Source: Actinacidiphila bryophytorum (GTDB lineage Bacteria; Actinomycetota; Actinomycetes; Streptomycetales; Streptomycetaceae). Taken from it: a stretch of 64,000 bases of DNA. Location of the stretch: positions 415,743 to 479,742 of the forward strand of contig NZ_JAFFIX010000002.1 of NCBI RefSeq assembly GCF_016916835.1, in the 5' to 3' direction. Position numbers and translations under genes: made by a program. The notes beneath the pieces were generated by a model. That model had not been told where the DNA came from. It saw nothing but the letters and a program-made list of their open reading frames with translations, and did not search any database. Shown piece by piece: positions 16,292 through 24,903 of the stretch; position 1 is the first letter of the stretch; each line of letters begins with the position of its first letter.

Positions 16292-18546
16292 TGTGCCCCC
16301 ACTTTTCCGTCCACGACTTTTCCGTCCGCGACTCTTCTGGCCGCGACTTTTCTGGCCGCGACTTTTCTGTCCGCGATCGTCTCCACGGCCGCCCGGACGG
16401 CGGCCATGCGCGCGCCGACCGGCGCCCGCGGGTCCCACTCCCCGTTCGCGAGGGTCCGCACCGCCTCCCCCGCCACGTGCCCGGCCTCCAGGCACGCCAG
16501 GTCGCCCGCGGTGCACGCGTATCCCGCCGCCTTCATCGACGCGACGTCGCGCGCCACCGCGGCGGCCACCGACCCCCGGGGCGCGGGCAGGGACACCGCG
16601 GCGGCCGCGTACTCCCGCTTCCTGCACACGAAGACCGAGTCGAGGATCGAGGAGTTCGTCCCGGCGATGTGCAGCGAGGCGGCCATCTCGGCGGGCGCGG
16701 GCAGGACGGCGGTGCAGGTGAACCCGGCGTCCAGCATCGCGACGACGAGCGGGACGTACGCCGCCGGGTCGTTGTGGTGGTAGGTGAAGGCGAAGGGGGC
16801 GCCGCGCTTCATCGCCGCGGACATCCGCACGAAGACCTCGCTGAGCCCGCTGGTGAAGTTCTCCAGGCCGCGCCCGAGCGTGCGGTTCCCGGTCAGCTCG
16901 TACGCGGTGCGGGTCGACGCGCGGCGGAAGGCCTCGTCGTCGTCGGCCAGGATCCTGCGCAGCCAGACGAAGCAGAAGTCCATCAGCTCCGCATACTGCA
17001 CGTTGTCGAAGTAGGGCGGGTCGGTGAAGACCGCGTCGAGGCTCTCGTCGCGCAGGTCGAGGACCTGGGAGGGCGAGCAGTTCAGCCAGGCGGCGCGGTC
17101 GGCCGGGTGCGGTTCCGCCGCCACGACCGCGGCCTCGATCGACTCCCCCGGCGTCGGCACGGTCTTCTTCGCACCGCGGGACTGCGTCGTCTCGTACGGC
17201 GCCTGCGCGTACTTCTTCGCCTTCGCGAACTTCTCCACGAAGTGGATGAAGGAACCGGACCCGACCCGCGGAATGCCGGGGAGGTTGTTCTCGCACGCGA
17301 CCAGTCCGACCGGATAGCCGTGCACCGAGAAGATGTCCTGGCATTTCAGGGCATAGGTGTCATAGCGGCAGAGCAGGTTCTGGTAGCGCAGGAAGTCGCT
17401 GAAGACGGTGGCCAGCGCATGCCGCATACGCCGGTCCTCGACCTTCCTGATGATGCCGGCCAGGATGCCGAGGCCCAGCTGCTGGCGGCTGCTGAACAGC
17501 TCCCGGTAGCGCGAGTAGCCCCAGCGGTGCAGCCGGTTCGTCTCGTCGCCCTCCGGGATCGCGTCGTCGGGGATCGCGTCCTCCAGGGCCAGGCCGTCGA
17601 GGGCCAGGCCGGCGACCGCGTCCCCCGCGCCGCTCTCCCGCATGTCCGCGGCCTGCCGCAGCTTGCGGTGGTCGTCGGCGTCCGGGCTCTTGAACTGGCG
17701 GCCTGGTGTGCTCGCGTAGCAGTGCGGGCACTGGTACTCGATGGCGAAAAGCCGGTGCTCGGGCGGTGAGCCCAGCTCTTCCAGGTGCGCGAACTCCGTA
17801 CCGCAGTCCAGGCAGGACGTTTTCCCGCGCCGCGTGTTCCCCTGCGAAAGGTCGAGCCCGCACTTTGCGCAGGCCTTCTCCTCGCCCTTGCCGAATTCCT
17901 GCAGGATGTCGCAGGCCGGGCAGGTGAAGACCTCTTTCGGGTGGCGGACCGACTCGGCCACCCGGTAACCGGGGAAAAGCGACGTCTGCTTGCCGCACCC
18001 CGGGCACGCGCACGTCTTGACCCACAGGAAGTACTTGACGTCCGCTTCCTGCGCGCAGGACGTGCAGGCCGTCTTGTACAGCTCGCCGATACGCGAGTTC
18101 AGCTCGTCGAACACCTGTCGCCCGGCAACGCGGAAGGCGTCCAGATCGATCGGGTCCACCGCCTGCCGCACCAGCCAGTACGCCATGGGGTTGACGTCGC
18201 AGCCCACGGCGCTCGCGCCGACCCGCAGCGACTCGAAGACCGTCGTGCCGCCGCCCATGAACGGGTCGGCGACGACCGCGTCGAAACGGTTTCCCGCCCA
18301 GTACGCCTCCCGCAGCTCCTTTTCCGCGAACTCGGAAAGGATCAGGCTGCGGAACACGCTGCCAGGGCGCCTGGCGAACCATTTGTGAATGCTGATGATC
18401 GGCCGGTACGACTGCTGGACCTGCTTCTCCCGCATGGCGAGCGCGGCCACGAAAGGCGCGTCGAAACGCCGCTCCAGGGAAAAGGCACCTTCGCCGTCCA
18501 CGGGTGTGGACTCGGGGGGCAGAGCATCGGCGAAGGAGAGTTGCAT
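16288..18546 (-). CDS. Adenine-specific DNA methyltransferase with inserted zinc ribbons
   Basis: Encodes 752 residues from ATG 18546, with GGGGGG in the leader. SAM-binding motif I is DPFMGGGTT (94-102), with GCDVNP (116-120) as motif II. Catalytic motif IV is DPPY (509-512). The N-terminal SIHKWFARRPGSVFRSLIL resembles DUF1156/COG1743-type methylases. Between motifs I and IV are at least five CxxC pairs (C161/C164, C181/C184, C209/C212, C226/C229, C245/C248, C273/C276), so several zinc ribbons are inserted where target recognition should lie. The C-terminus is five copies of a pentapeptide of the type A-D/A-G/R-K/R-V. It modifies the host sites protected from the downstream nuclease, by inference. 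Confidence 0.85.
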   Translation of the reverse strand: MQLSFADALPPESTPVDGEGAFSLERRFDAPFVAALAMREKQVQQSYRPIISIHKWFARRPGSVFRSLILSEFAEKELREAYWAGNRFDAVVADPFMGGGTTVFESLRVGASAVGCDVNPMAYWLVRQAVDPIDLDAFRVAGRQVFDELNSRIGELYKTACTSCAQEADVKYFLWVKTCACPGCGKQTSLFPGYRVAESVRHPKEVFTCPACDILQEFGKGEEKACAKCGLDLSQGNTRRGKTSCLDCGTEFAHLEELGSPPEHRLFAIEYQCPHCYASTPGRQFKSPDADDHRKLRQAADMRESGAGDAVAGLALDGLALEDAIPDDAIPEGDETNRLHRWGYSRYRELFSSRQQLGLGILAGIIRKVEDRRMRHALATVFSDFLRYQNLLCRYDTYALKCQDIFSVHGYPVGLVACENNLPGIPRVGSGSFIHFVEKFAKAKKYAQAPYETTQSRGAKKTVPTPGESIEAAVVAAEPHPADRAAWLNCSPSQVLDLRDESLDAVFTDPPYFDNVQYAELMDFCFVWLRRILADDDEAFRRASTRTAYELTGNRTLGRGLENFTSGLSEVFVRMSAAMKRGAPFAFTYHHNDPAAYVPLVVAMLDAGFTCTAVLPAPAEMAASLHIAGTNSSILDSVFVCRKREYAAAAVSLPAPRGSVAAAVARDVASMKAAGYACTAGDLACLEAGHVAGEAVRTLANGEWDPRAPVGARMAAVRAAVETIADRKVAARKVAARRVADGKVVDGKVGAQ
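16301..16375. repeat. Five tandem 15-bp repeats at the 3' end of the methylase gene
   Basis: Five units of the type ACTTTTCTGGCCGCG (plus strand) run head to tail with one to four differences each. They encode the basic pentapeptide tail of the methylase and end 10 nt before its stop codon and the coupled nuclease start. The unit is a multiple of 3, so copy change would alter tail length without shifting frame. Confidence 0.9.
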
Positions 18547-18625
18547 CCCCCCAGCATGTCATGCGCCGCTGACAGCGACCGTGCCGCGCGGAGGGCCGCT
18601 CGGACGGTGCGCTCGGACGGCGCGC

Positions 18626-20563
18626 TCAGACGGTGCGCTCCAGGCGGGTCGCCATCAGCTTCACGAAGCGGGCCGGGTCGGGCAGCTCGCCGCCCTCGGC
18701 CAGCAGGGCCAGGCTGTGCAGCAGCTCCGCGGACTCCGCCAGCTCCGGCGCGGCCGGGTCCGCGGTGTGGCCGCGGTTGAGGGCCGTGACCAGGGGGTGG
18801 GCCGGGTTGAGTTCGAGGATGCGCTTGGGGTGCGGGATCTCCTGGCCCATCGCCCGGTAGAGGTTCTCCAGCGCCGGGGTCACGTCGTGGGTGTCGGAGA
18901 CGACGCACGCGGGCGAGACGGTCAGCCGGGAGGACAGCCGTACCTCCTTGACGTGCTCGGCGAGCTGCCCGGCCATCCACGCCAGCAGGCCCGCGTACTC
19001 CTCCTGCTGCTTCTCACGCTCGCTGCCCGCCTGCTCCTTCTCCTCCTCGGTGCCGAGGTCCACCTCGCCCTTGGCGACCGAGCGGAAGTCGCGGCCGTCG
19101 AACTGCGGGGCGGAGTCGACCCACACCTCGTCCACCGGGTCGGTCAGCAGCAGCACCTCGATGCCGCGGGCCTGGAAGGCCTCCATGTGCGGGGAGTTCT
19201 CGATCGCCTGCCGCGACTCGCCGGTCAGGTAGTAGATGTGCTCCTGGCCCTCCTTCATCCGCTCCACGTACTGCGCCAGCGTCGTGGGCTGGTCCTTGTC
19301 GTGGGTGGTGGCGAAGGACGACACCCCGAGGATCGCGTCGCGGTTCTCGCCGTCGCCGAGCAGGCCCTCCTTGAGGACGCGGCCGAACTCCCGCCAGAAG
19401 GTGGCATATCGCTCGGGGTGTGCGGACATCATGTCCTTGACCGTGGAGAGCACCTTCTTGGCGAGCCTGCGGTGCATCAGCTGGATCTGCCGGTCCTGCT
19501 GCAGGATCTCCCGCGACACGTTCAGCGACAGGTCCTGCGCGTCCACCACGCCCTTGACGAAGCGCAGGTAGGACGGCATCAGCGCTTCGCAGTCGTCCAT
19601 GATGAAGACGCGCTTCACGTACAGCTGCACACCGCGCTTGTAGCCCTGGAGGAACAGGTCCTGCTGGGCGTGCGCCGGGATGAACAGCAACGCCTGGTAT
19701 TCGAAGGTGCCTTCGGCGTGCAGCCGGACCGTCTCCAGCGGGTCGGTCCAGTCGTGGCTGATGTGCTTGTACAGCTCGTGGTACTCGGCGTCGGTGACCT
19801 CGTCGCGCGAACGCGCCCACAGCGCCTTCATCGAGTTGAGGGTCTCCGGCTCCTTCGCCGCGTCCGCGTCCGAGCCCGTCTCCGGCTCCGTCCCGCCGCC
19901 GGACGGTTCCGCCATGCGGATCGGCCAGGTGATGAAGTCCGAGTAGCGCTTGACGATCTCCCGGAGCTTCCACGGCGAGGTGTAGTCGTGCAGCCGGTCC
20001 TCGGCGTCCTCCGGCTTGAGCCGCAGCGTGATCGCGGTGCCCTGCGGGGCGTCGTCCACGCTCTCCACGGTGTACGTGCCCTCGCCGCCGGACGTCCAGC
20101 GCGTACCGGTGGACTCGCCCGCACGCCGGGTCAGCAGCGTCACCTCGTCGGCCACCATGAAGCTGGAGTAGAAGCCGACGCCGAACTGGCCGATCAGGCC
20201 CTGCTCCGGCGCCGCCCCCGCGGCCTCGCCCGACTCCTTCAGCTCGCGCAGGAAGGCCGCGGTGCCCGAGTTCGCGATGGTGCCGATCAGGGCGACGACC
20301 TCGTCGCGCGACATGCCGATGCCGTTGTCCCGCACGGTCAGCGTACGGGCCTGCGGGTCGGCCTCCAGGGCGATGTGCAGGTCGGCGGTGTCCGCGCCGA
20401 GCGAGTCGTCGCGCAGCGCTTCGAGCCGCAGCTTGTCCAGGGCGTCGGAGGCGTTGGAGATCAACTCACGCAGGAACACGTCCTTGTTGGAGTAGATCGA
20501 GTGGATCATCATCTGCAGAAGCTGGCGGGCTTCCACCTGGAACTCGAACGTCTCGGTGGGCAT
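18626..20563 (-). CDS. htpG: Hsp90-family chaperone HtpG
   Basis: Encodes 645 residues. ATG 20563 (MPTETFEFQVEARQLLQMMIHSIYSNKDVFLRELISNASDALDKLR) follows two AAGGA elements. The N-terminal GHKL ATPase has all its boxes: NASDALDKLR, DNGIGM, IGTIANSGT and GQFGVGFYSSF. The middle domain contains LPSYLRFVKGVVDAQDLSLNVSREILQQ, with the catalytic-loop Arg and Gln. The C-terminal dimerisation domain ends MATRLERTV. The length is normal for bacterial HtpG. It starts 77 nt after the SNF2 gene and stops 79 nt before the methylase gene, all on the minus strand. Confidence 0.97.
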   Translation of the reverse strand: MPTETFEFQVEARQLLQMMIHSIYSNKDVFLRELISNASDALDKLRLEALRDDSLGADTADLHIALEADPQARTLTVRDNGIGMSRDEVVALIGTIANSGTAAFLRELKESGEAAGAAPEQGLIGQFGVGFYSSFMVADEVTLLTRRAGESTGTRWTSGGEGTYTVESVDDAPQGTAITLRLKPEDAEDRLHDYTSPWKLREIVKRYSDFITWPIRMAEPSGGGTEPETGSDADAAKEPETLNSMKALWARSRDEVTDAEYHELYKHISHDWTDPLETVRLHAEGTFEYQALLFIPAHAQQDLFLQGYKRGVQLYVKRVFIMDDCEALMPSYLRFVKGVVDAQDLSLNVSREILQQDRQIQLMHRRLAKKVLSTVKDMMSAHPERYATFWREFGRVLKEGLLGDGENRDAILGVSSFATTHDKDQPTTLAQYVERMKEGQEHIYYLTGESRQAIENSPHMEAFQARGIEVLLLTDPVDEVWVDSAPQFDGRDFRSVAKGEVDLGTEEEKEQAGSEREKQQEEYAGLLAWMAGQLAEHVKEVRLSSRLTVSPACVVSDTHDVTPALENLYRAMGQEIPHPKRILELNPAHPLVTALNRGHTADPAAPELAESAELLHSLALLAEGGELPDPARFVKLMATRLERTV

Positions 20564-20640
20564 GGTCCTTCGGTCCTTCTCCGGGGTCACGGTGTGCTGG
20601 CCTGTGCGTACGTACCGCAGCACTGTAGATCACCGCGCCG

Positions 20641-23388
20641 TCAGAGGCGGGGCCTTCGCAGGGCCACCAGCTCGGCGAGTTCGCCGTCGCTCAGGTCGCA
20701 CAGGGCCGCCTCGCCCGAGCCCAGCACGGCATCCGCCAACTCCCGCTTGCGGCGCAGCATCCCGGCCACCCGGTCCTCCACCGTCCCCTCGGCGACGATC
20801 CGGTGCACCTGGACGGGCCGCGTCTGCCCGATCCGGTACGCCCGGTCCGTCGCCTGGTCCTCCACCGCCGGGTTCCACCAGCGGTCGTAGTGGATGACAT
20901 GGCCCGCCCTGGTCAGGTTCAGGCCGGTGCCGGCCGCCTTGAGGGACAGCAGGAACACCCGCGGGCCGCCCGCCTGGAAGTCGTCGACCAGCTGCTCGCG
21001 GCGGGCCACCGGGGTGCCGCCGTGCAGGAAGGCGGTCCGCAGGCCGCGGGCGCCCAGGTGGCGTTCGATGAGCCGGCCCATCGCCACGTACTGGGTGAAG
21101 ACCAGGGCGGATTCGCCCTCGGCGACGACCGTGTCCAGCAGGTCGTCCAGCAGCGCCAACTTGCCCGAACGGCCCGGCAGTCTGGCCCCCGGGGGCTCCT
21201 TCAGGAACTGCGCCGGGTGGTTGCACACCTGCTTCAGACCGGTCAGCAGCCGCATCACCAGGCCGCGCCTGGCCATGCCGCTGCTGCCGCCGATCTCCGC
21301 CAGCAGCTCGCGGACCAGGGCCTCGTAGAGGGACACCTGCTCCCGGGTCAGCGGCACCGGGCGGTCCGTCTCCGTCTTGCGCGGCAGCTCCGGTGCGATG
21401 CCCGGGTCCGACTTGCGGCGGCGCAGCATGAACGGCCGCACCAGCGCCGCCAGGTGCGCTGCCGCGCGGGGGTCCCTGCCGTCCTCGACGGCGCGGGCGT
21501 AACGGGCACGGAAGGACGGGAGGGTGCCGAGCAGACCCGGGGTCGTCCAGTCGAGCAGCGCCCACAGTTCGGTGAGGTTGTTCTCGACCGGGGTGCCGGT
21601 CAGGGCGACCCGCCCGCGGGAGGGGATGGTGCGCAGGGCCTGCGCGGTGCGCGAGTGCGGGTTCTTCACGTGCTGGGCCTCGTCCGCGACCAGCAGGCCC
21701 CACGGATGCGCCGCGAGCCGTTCCGCGTCGCGGCGCATCGTCCCGTACGTCGTCAGGACGAAACCGCCGCCTTCCACGGCACTGGCCAGGTCGCGGTTCG
21801 GGCCGTGGAAGCGGCGGACGGCTGCCGCCGGGGCGAAACGGCGGACCTCCCGCTCCCAGTTGCCCAGCAGCGACGCCGGGCACACCACCAAGGTCGGCCC
21901 CGCGGTGACCTGTTCCTCCTGCCGGCGCAAGTGCAGCGCGATGAGGGTGACCGTCTTGCCCAGGCCCATGTCGTCGGCCAGGCAGCCGCCCAGGCCCAGC
22001 GACGTCATCCGGTGCAGCCAGCCCAGGCCGCGCAGTTGGTAGTCCCGCAGGGTCCCGGCGAGGGCTTTCGGGGCGCCCTGTGGTGCGGTGCCGCCCGCTG
22101 CGGGCTCCGCGACACGTGCCCGCAGCTCCTCCAGCGCGCCGCCCGCCGTCACCGGCACCGGCTCGCCGTCCACCTCGACGGTGCCCGTCAGCGCCGCCGC
22201 CAGGGCGTCGACCGGGGTCAGCGGCGGTCTACGGCGGCGCAGGCGGCGTACCAACTCCGCGTCCACCACCACCCACCGGTCGCGCAGCCGCACCACCGGG
22301 CGGTGCGCGGCCACCAGTTCCTCCAGCTCGGCCGGGGTGAGGTCGTCGTCGCCGAGCGCCACCCGCCACTGGAAGTCCAGGAGGGCGCCGGAGTCCAGGA
22401 ACCCCGCCCCCGCGGTGGGTTGCGGCTGCAGGACGCCGCCCCTCGCGGTCAGACCGCGCACCAGGTCCTTCGGCCAGTACACCGCGACCCCCGCCGCGGA
22501 CAGGCGGGCCGCCGCCGGCCCGAGCAACTGGGCCGCCTCCTCGGCGGAAAGCTCCAGCTCGTCCGGCCGCTCCACGTCCAGCAGCCGTGCCGCCGGCGGC
22601 CATACGCGGGCGGCCCGCCGCAACACCCGCACCACGTCCGCCCCCGGGCGCCGCCCCGCCCACACATCCGCGGCGTCCGCGACCACCCCGGGCTCCCCCA
22701 GCCCTGCGACCTGCACGACAGCCCGCAACCTGTCCGGGTCCACCCGGAGGGAGACAGCGAGGCGGGGTTTGCTCGCGTCATCCGACGCGGTGCGCCTGGC
22801 GGCGGGCCTGTGGGTGGAGGCGTTCGGGGCGACCGCCTCTGTGCCGAGCATGCGCCTGGCGGCGGGCGGTGCGGTTGCCTCCGCCGGCCGGGTGCGCCTG
22901 GCGGCGGGCGGTGCGGGGAAGGTGCTTCTGCCTTTGGTGAGCGCGTCCGCCACGGCGTCCAGGAAGGCCCGCAGCAGCGGCTCCGGCGAGGCCTGGGCCG
23001 GCATCGTCGCCGCCAGGGCCGTCAGGCGCTCCTCGTCGGCGGCGTCCAGTCGGCCCGCACGGCCGCGGGCCAGGAGGCCCAGGGCCAAGGTCGCCGCGGC
23101 GCCCCAGAAGGCGGTACTGGCCGACGCCCGGCCCTCGGCGCCCAGCGCGCGGCAGCGCGTCAGCACCTGGACCGCGTCGCCCACCGGGATCCTGACCGCC
23201 CGCACGGTCTCCGCGCCCGCACCCGGGCCGCCCACGGTCAGCTCCTCGTACGGCACACCCACGTCCGGCGGGTCCCCGCCAGGGGTCCAGAACACGACGG
23301 TGCCCTCGCGGGGCGGTTCCGCGGGCTCGAACCCCGCTTCGCCCGCGGCCAACTGCCGCACCGCCCCGACCAACCGCCCGCGCTCCAC
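20641..23388 (-). CDS. SNF2-family DEAD/DEAH helicase
   Basis: Encodes 915 residues from GTG 23388. The N-terminal 430 residues match the SNF2 helicase-associated region. The ATPase has motif I DDMGLGKTVT, motif II VADEAQH (DEAQ form) and motif III LTGTPVEN. RecA domain 2 has QYVAMGRLIE, LSLKAAGTGLNL and the motif VI block DRAYRIGQTRPVQVHR. It is likely a DNA translocase in chromatin or repair, cytosolic. Oddly, a PAARR-type repeat (residues 160-200, encoded at 22791-22908) interrupts the N-terminal region. The SWIM zinc-finger gene often next to such proteins is absent. Confidence 0.93.
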   Translation of the reverse strand: MERGRLVGAVRQLAAGEAGFEPAEPPREGTVVFWTPGGDPPDVGVPYEELTVGGPGAGAETVRAVRIPVGDAVQVLTRCRALGAEGRASASTAFWGAAATLALGLLARGRAGRLDAADEERLTALAATMPAQASPEPLLRAFLDAVADALTKGRSTFPAPPAARRTRPAEATAPPAARRMLGTEAVAPNASTHRPAARRTASDDASKPRLAVSLRVDPDRLRAVVQVAGLGEPGVVADAADVWAGRRPGADVVRVLRRAARVWPPAARLLDVERPDELELSAEEAAQLLGPAAARLSAAGVAVYWPKDLVRGLTARGGVLQPQPTAGAGFLDSGALLDFQWRVALGDDDLTPAELEELVAAHRPVVRLRDRWVVVDAELVRRLRRRRPPLTPVDALAAALTGTVEVDGEPVPVTAGGALEELRARVAEPAAGGTAPQGAPKALAGTLRDYQLRGLGWLHRMTSLGLGGCLADDMGLGKTVTLIALHLRRQEEQVTAGPTLVVCPASLLGNWEREVRRFAPAAAVRRFHGPNRDLASAVEGGGFVLTTYGTMRRDAERLAAHPWGLLVADEAQHVKNPHSRTAQALRTIPSRGRVALTGTPVENNLTELWALLDWTTPGLLGTLPSFRARYARAVEDGRDPRAAAHLAALVRPFMLRRRKSDPGIAPELPRKTETDRPVPLTREQVSLYEALVRELLAEIGGSSGMARRGLVMRLLTGLKQVCNHPAQFLKEPPGARLPGRSGKLALLDDLLDTVVAEGESALVFTQYVAMGRLIERHLGARGLRTAFLHGGTPVARREQLVDDFQAGGPRVFLLSLKAAGTGLNLTRAGHVIHYDRWWNPAVEDQATDRAYRIGQTRPVQVHRIVAEGTVEDRVAGMLRRKRELADAVLGSGEAALCDLSDGELAELVALRRPRL

Positions 23389-24006
23389 CGCCCCACGCTA
23401 TCCGCCCCCGCCAGGCACCGCGCAGCCGCGACCAGCCCACCACCGGCCGGTGGTCCGGCACGCACCGAACAGCCCCCTTGCGCCGGTGACGACCCGCACG
23501 CCCGGTGGGGGCTTGTCGCGCCCACGCGGCGGCAGCCGCGACCAGCCCACCACCGGCCGGTGGTCCGGTACGCACCGAACAGCCCCCTTGCGCCGGTGAC
23601 GACCCGCACGCCCGGTGGGGGCTTGGCGCGCAGTTCCCCGCGCCCCTGATGTGGTGACGGTCCGTCGCCACACGACGGCTCATACGGCAGGACGTGCCCA
23701 CGCGGCGGCAGCCGCAGATCAGACGCAGCCCCGCGCCCCTTATGGCTTGACCTCCGCCGCAGAGGCGGGCGCTTGCAGGGGTGCCCTCCTCGACCCGCGA
23801 GGGGGAGCGTTTTTCAGGGGCGCGGGGAACTGCGCGACCAGCCTCCCCCAGCGCTTCGCCTGGGGGTGCCCCCACTCGCTTCGCTCGCCGGCCGGTGGTC
23901 CGGCACGGGCCGAACAGCCCCTTCGGGTCGGTGACGGCCCGCGGGCGGAGGGGAATTCGGGGGAATGGGGGGTCGGGGTGGGTGGGGGGGAAGGATAGTT
24001 GGGGGT
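23389..24006. repeat. Repeat-rich spacer with REP-like palindromic elements (618 nt)
   Basis: No gene is visible. Two 94-nt direct copies lie at 23422-23515 and 23532-23625 (110-nt period, one C/T difference). A third, diverged half-copy lies at 23888-23946. The sequence CCCACGCGGCGGCAGCCGC occurs at 23521 and again at 23697. GCGCAGTTCCCCGCGCCCCT (about 23627-23647) recurs inverted as CAGGGGCGCGGGGAACTGCG (about 23815-23834). This is the form of the common extragenic GGGGCGCGGGGAACTGCGCG elements of Streptomyces. Confidence 0.8.
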
Positions 24007-24903
24007 ATGGCCGTGGTGGGGAGCGCAGGGGTGGTCGGGGGGATCTGGGGGGAGCAGGGGGGGTGGTCGAAGGCCGCGGGGCGGCAGAAGAAGGTCATCG
24101 GGCGGGTGCGGGCAGGCGCCCTGTTGTGCGGGGTGCTGGCCGCCGTGCTGGGGGCGGGGGCCGCGCAGATCGGGGGCGGGCACCCGGGGCCGGCGCGGTG
24201 GACCGCGTTCGCCGCGGCTGCCGCCGCGGGGGCGGTTCCGTTGCTGACCGGGCAGGTCGGGCGGCGGGAGGTGCAGGACTGGACGCGGCTGCGGTCGACC
24301 AGTGAGGCGTACAAGACGGAGGTCTACTCCTTCCTGGCCGGCGTCGGCCCCTACCGGAGCACGGCCGACCCGGCCGCCCTGCTGCGGAGCACCGTCAACG
24401 GCATACGCACCGAGGCCTCCGACCTGCTTCCGCACCTGTCGGGCATCGACCTGGACGGCTCGCGCCCGCTTCCGGCGGTGAGCGACGTGGACTCCTACGT
24501 CGAGGTGCGGCTGCGCGGGCAGATCAGCGGCTACTACCGGCCCCGTGCGGCCTGGATGCACGGGCGCCTCGTGGTGGTGCGGCGCACGGAACTCGCCCTG
24601 GGCCTCCTGGGGGTGCTGCTGGCCGCGGGCAGCGGGGCCTTCTACGTGGAGCAGTTGGCGGCCTGGGTCGCCGTCGTGTCGACGGTCGCGGCGACCCTCG
24701 TGGCGTATGCGACCGCGGCCAAGTACGAGTACCAGGAGCTGGAGTTCCTGCGGACGGCGGCCGAGTTGGAGCGGCTGCTGGCGGAGTGGGAGGCGTCGTC
24801 GGACCACGGCCCGGCAGCGGCGGACACGCTGGTGAGCCGGTGCGAGCACGTCATCTCGGTGCTGAACGACACCTGGATGGTCAAGTGGACGTCCGAGGCG
24901 TAG
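24007..24903 (+). CDS. DUF4231 / SLATT-like four-helix membrane protein
   Basis: Encodes 298 residues from ATG 24007, with GGGGG upstream. There are two separated helix pairs: TM1 35-56 and TM2 65-83, then TM3 194-214 and TM4 217-237. Each pair is followed by a long amphipathic helix. GYYRPRAAWMHGRLVVVRRTELALGLLGVLLAAG and AKYEYQELEFLRTAAELERLLAEWE are the DUF4231 landmarks. This duplicated 2TM-plus-helix plan is that of SLATT proteins, which act as pore-type effectors in several bacterial conflict systems. No nucleotide cyclase is adjacent. The 3' end overlaps the converging TIR gene by 23 bp. Confidence 0.8.
   Translation: MAVVGSAGVVGGIWGEQGGWSKAAGRQKKVIGRVRAGALLCGVLAAVLGAGAAQIGGGHPGPARWTAFAAAAAAGAVPLLTGQVGRREVQDWTRLRSTSEAYKTEVYSFLAGVGPYRSTADPAALLRSTVNGIRTEASDLLPHLSGIDLDGSRPLPAVSDVDSYVEVRLRGQISGYYRPRAAWMHGRLVVVRRTELALGLLGVLLAAGSGAFYVEQLAAWVAVVSTVAATLVAYATAAKYEYQELEFLRTAAELERLLAEWEASSDHGPAAADTLVSRCEHVISVLNDTWMVKWTSEA

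Noticed and set aside
16301..16375. Classical phase-variable methylase
   Set aside because: The repeat unit is 15 bp, so slippage preserves the frame and cannot switch the gene off.
15251..23388. Interpretation as a DISARM or BREX system
   Set aside because: The SNF2 helicase and adenine methylase alone do not suffice; DrmA/DrmB, PglX/PglZ and BrxC-like genes are absent.
23422..23625. Direct repeats considered as a CRISPR array
   Set aside because: Only two long near-identical copies with a 16-nt gap, no spacer diversity and no cas genes nearby.
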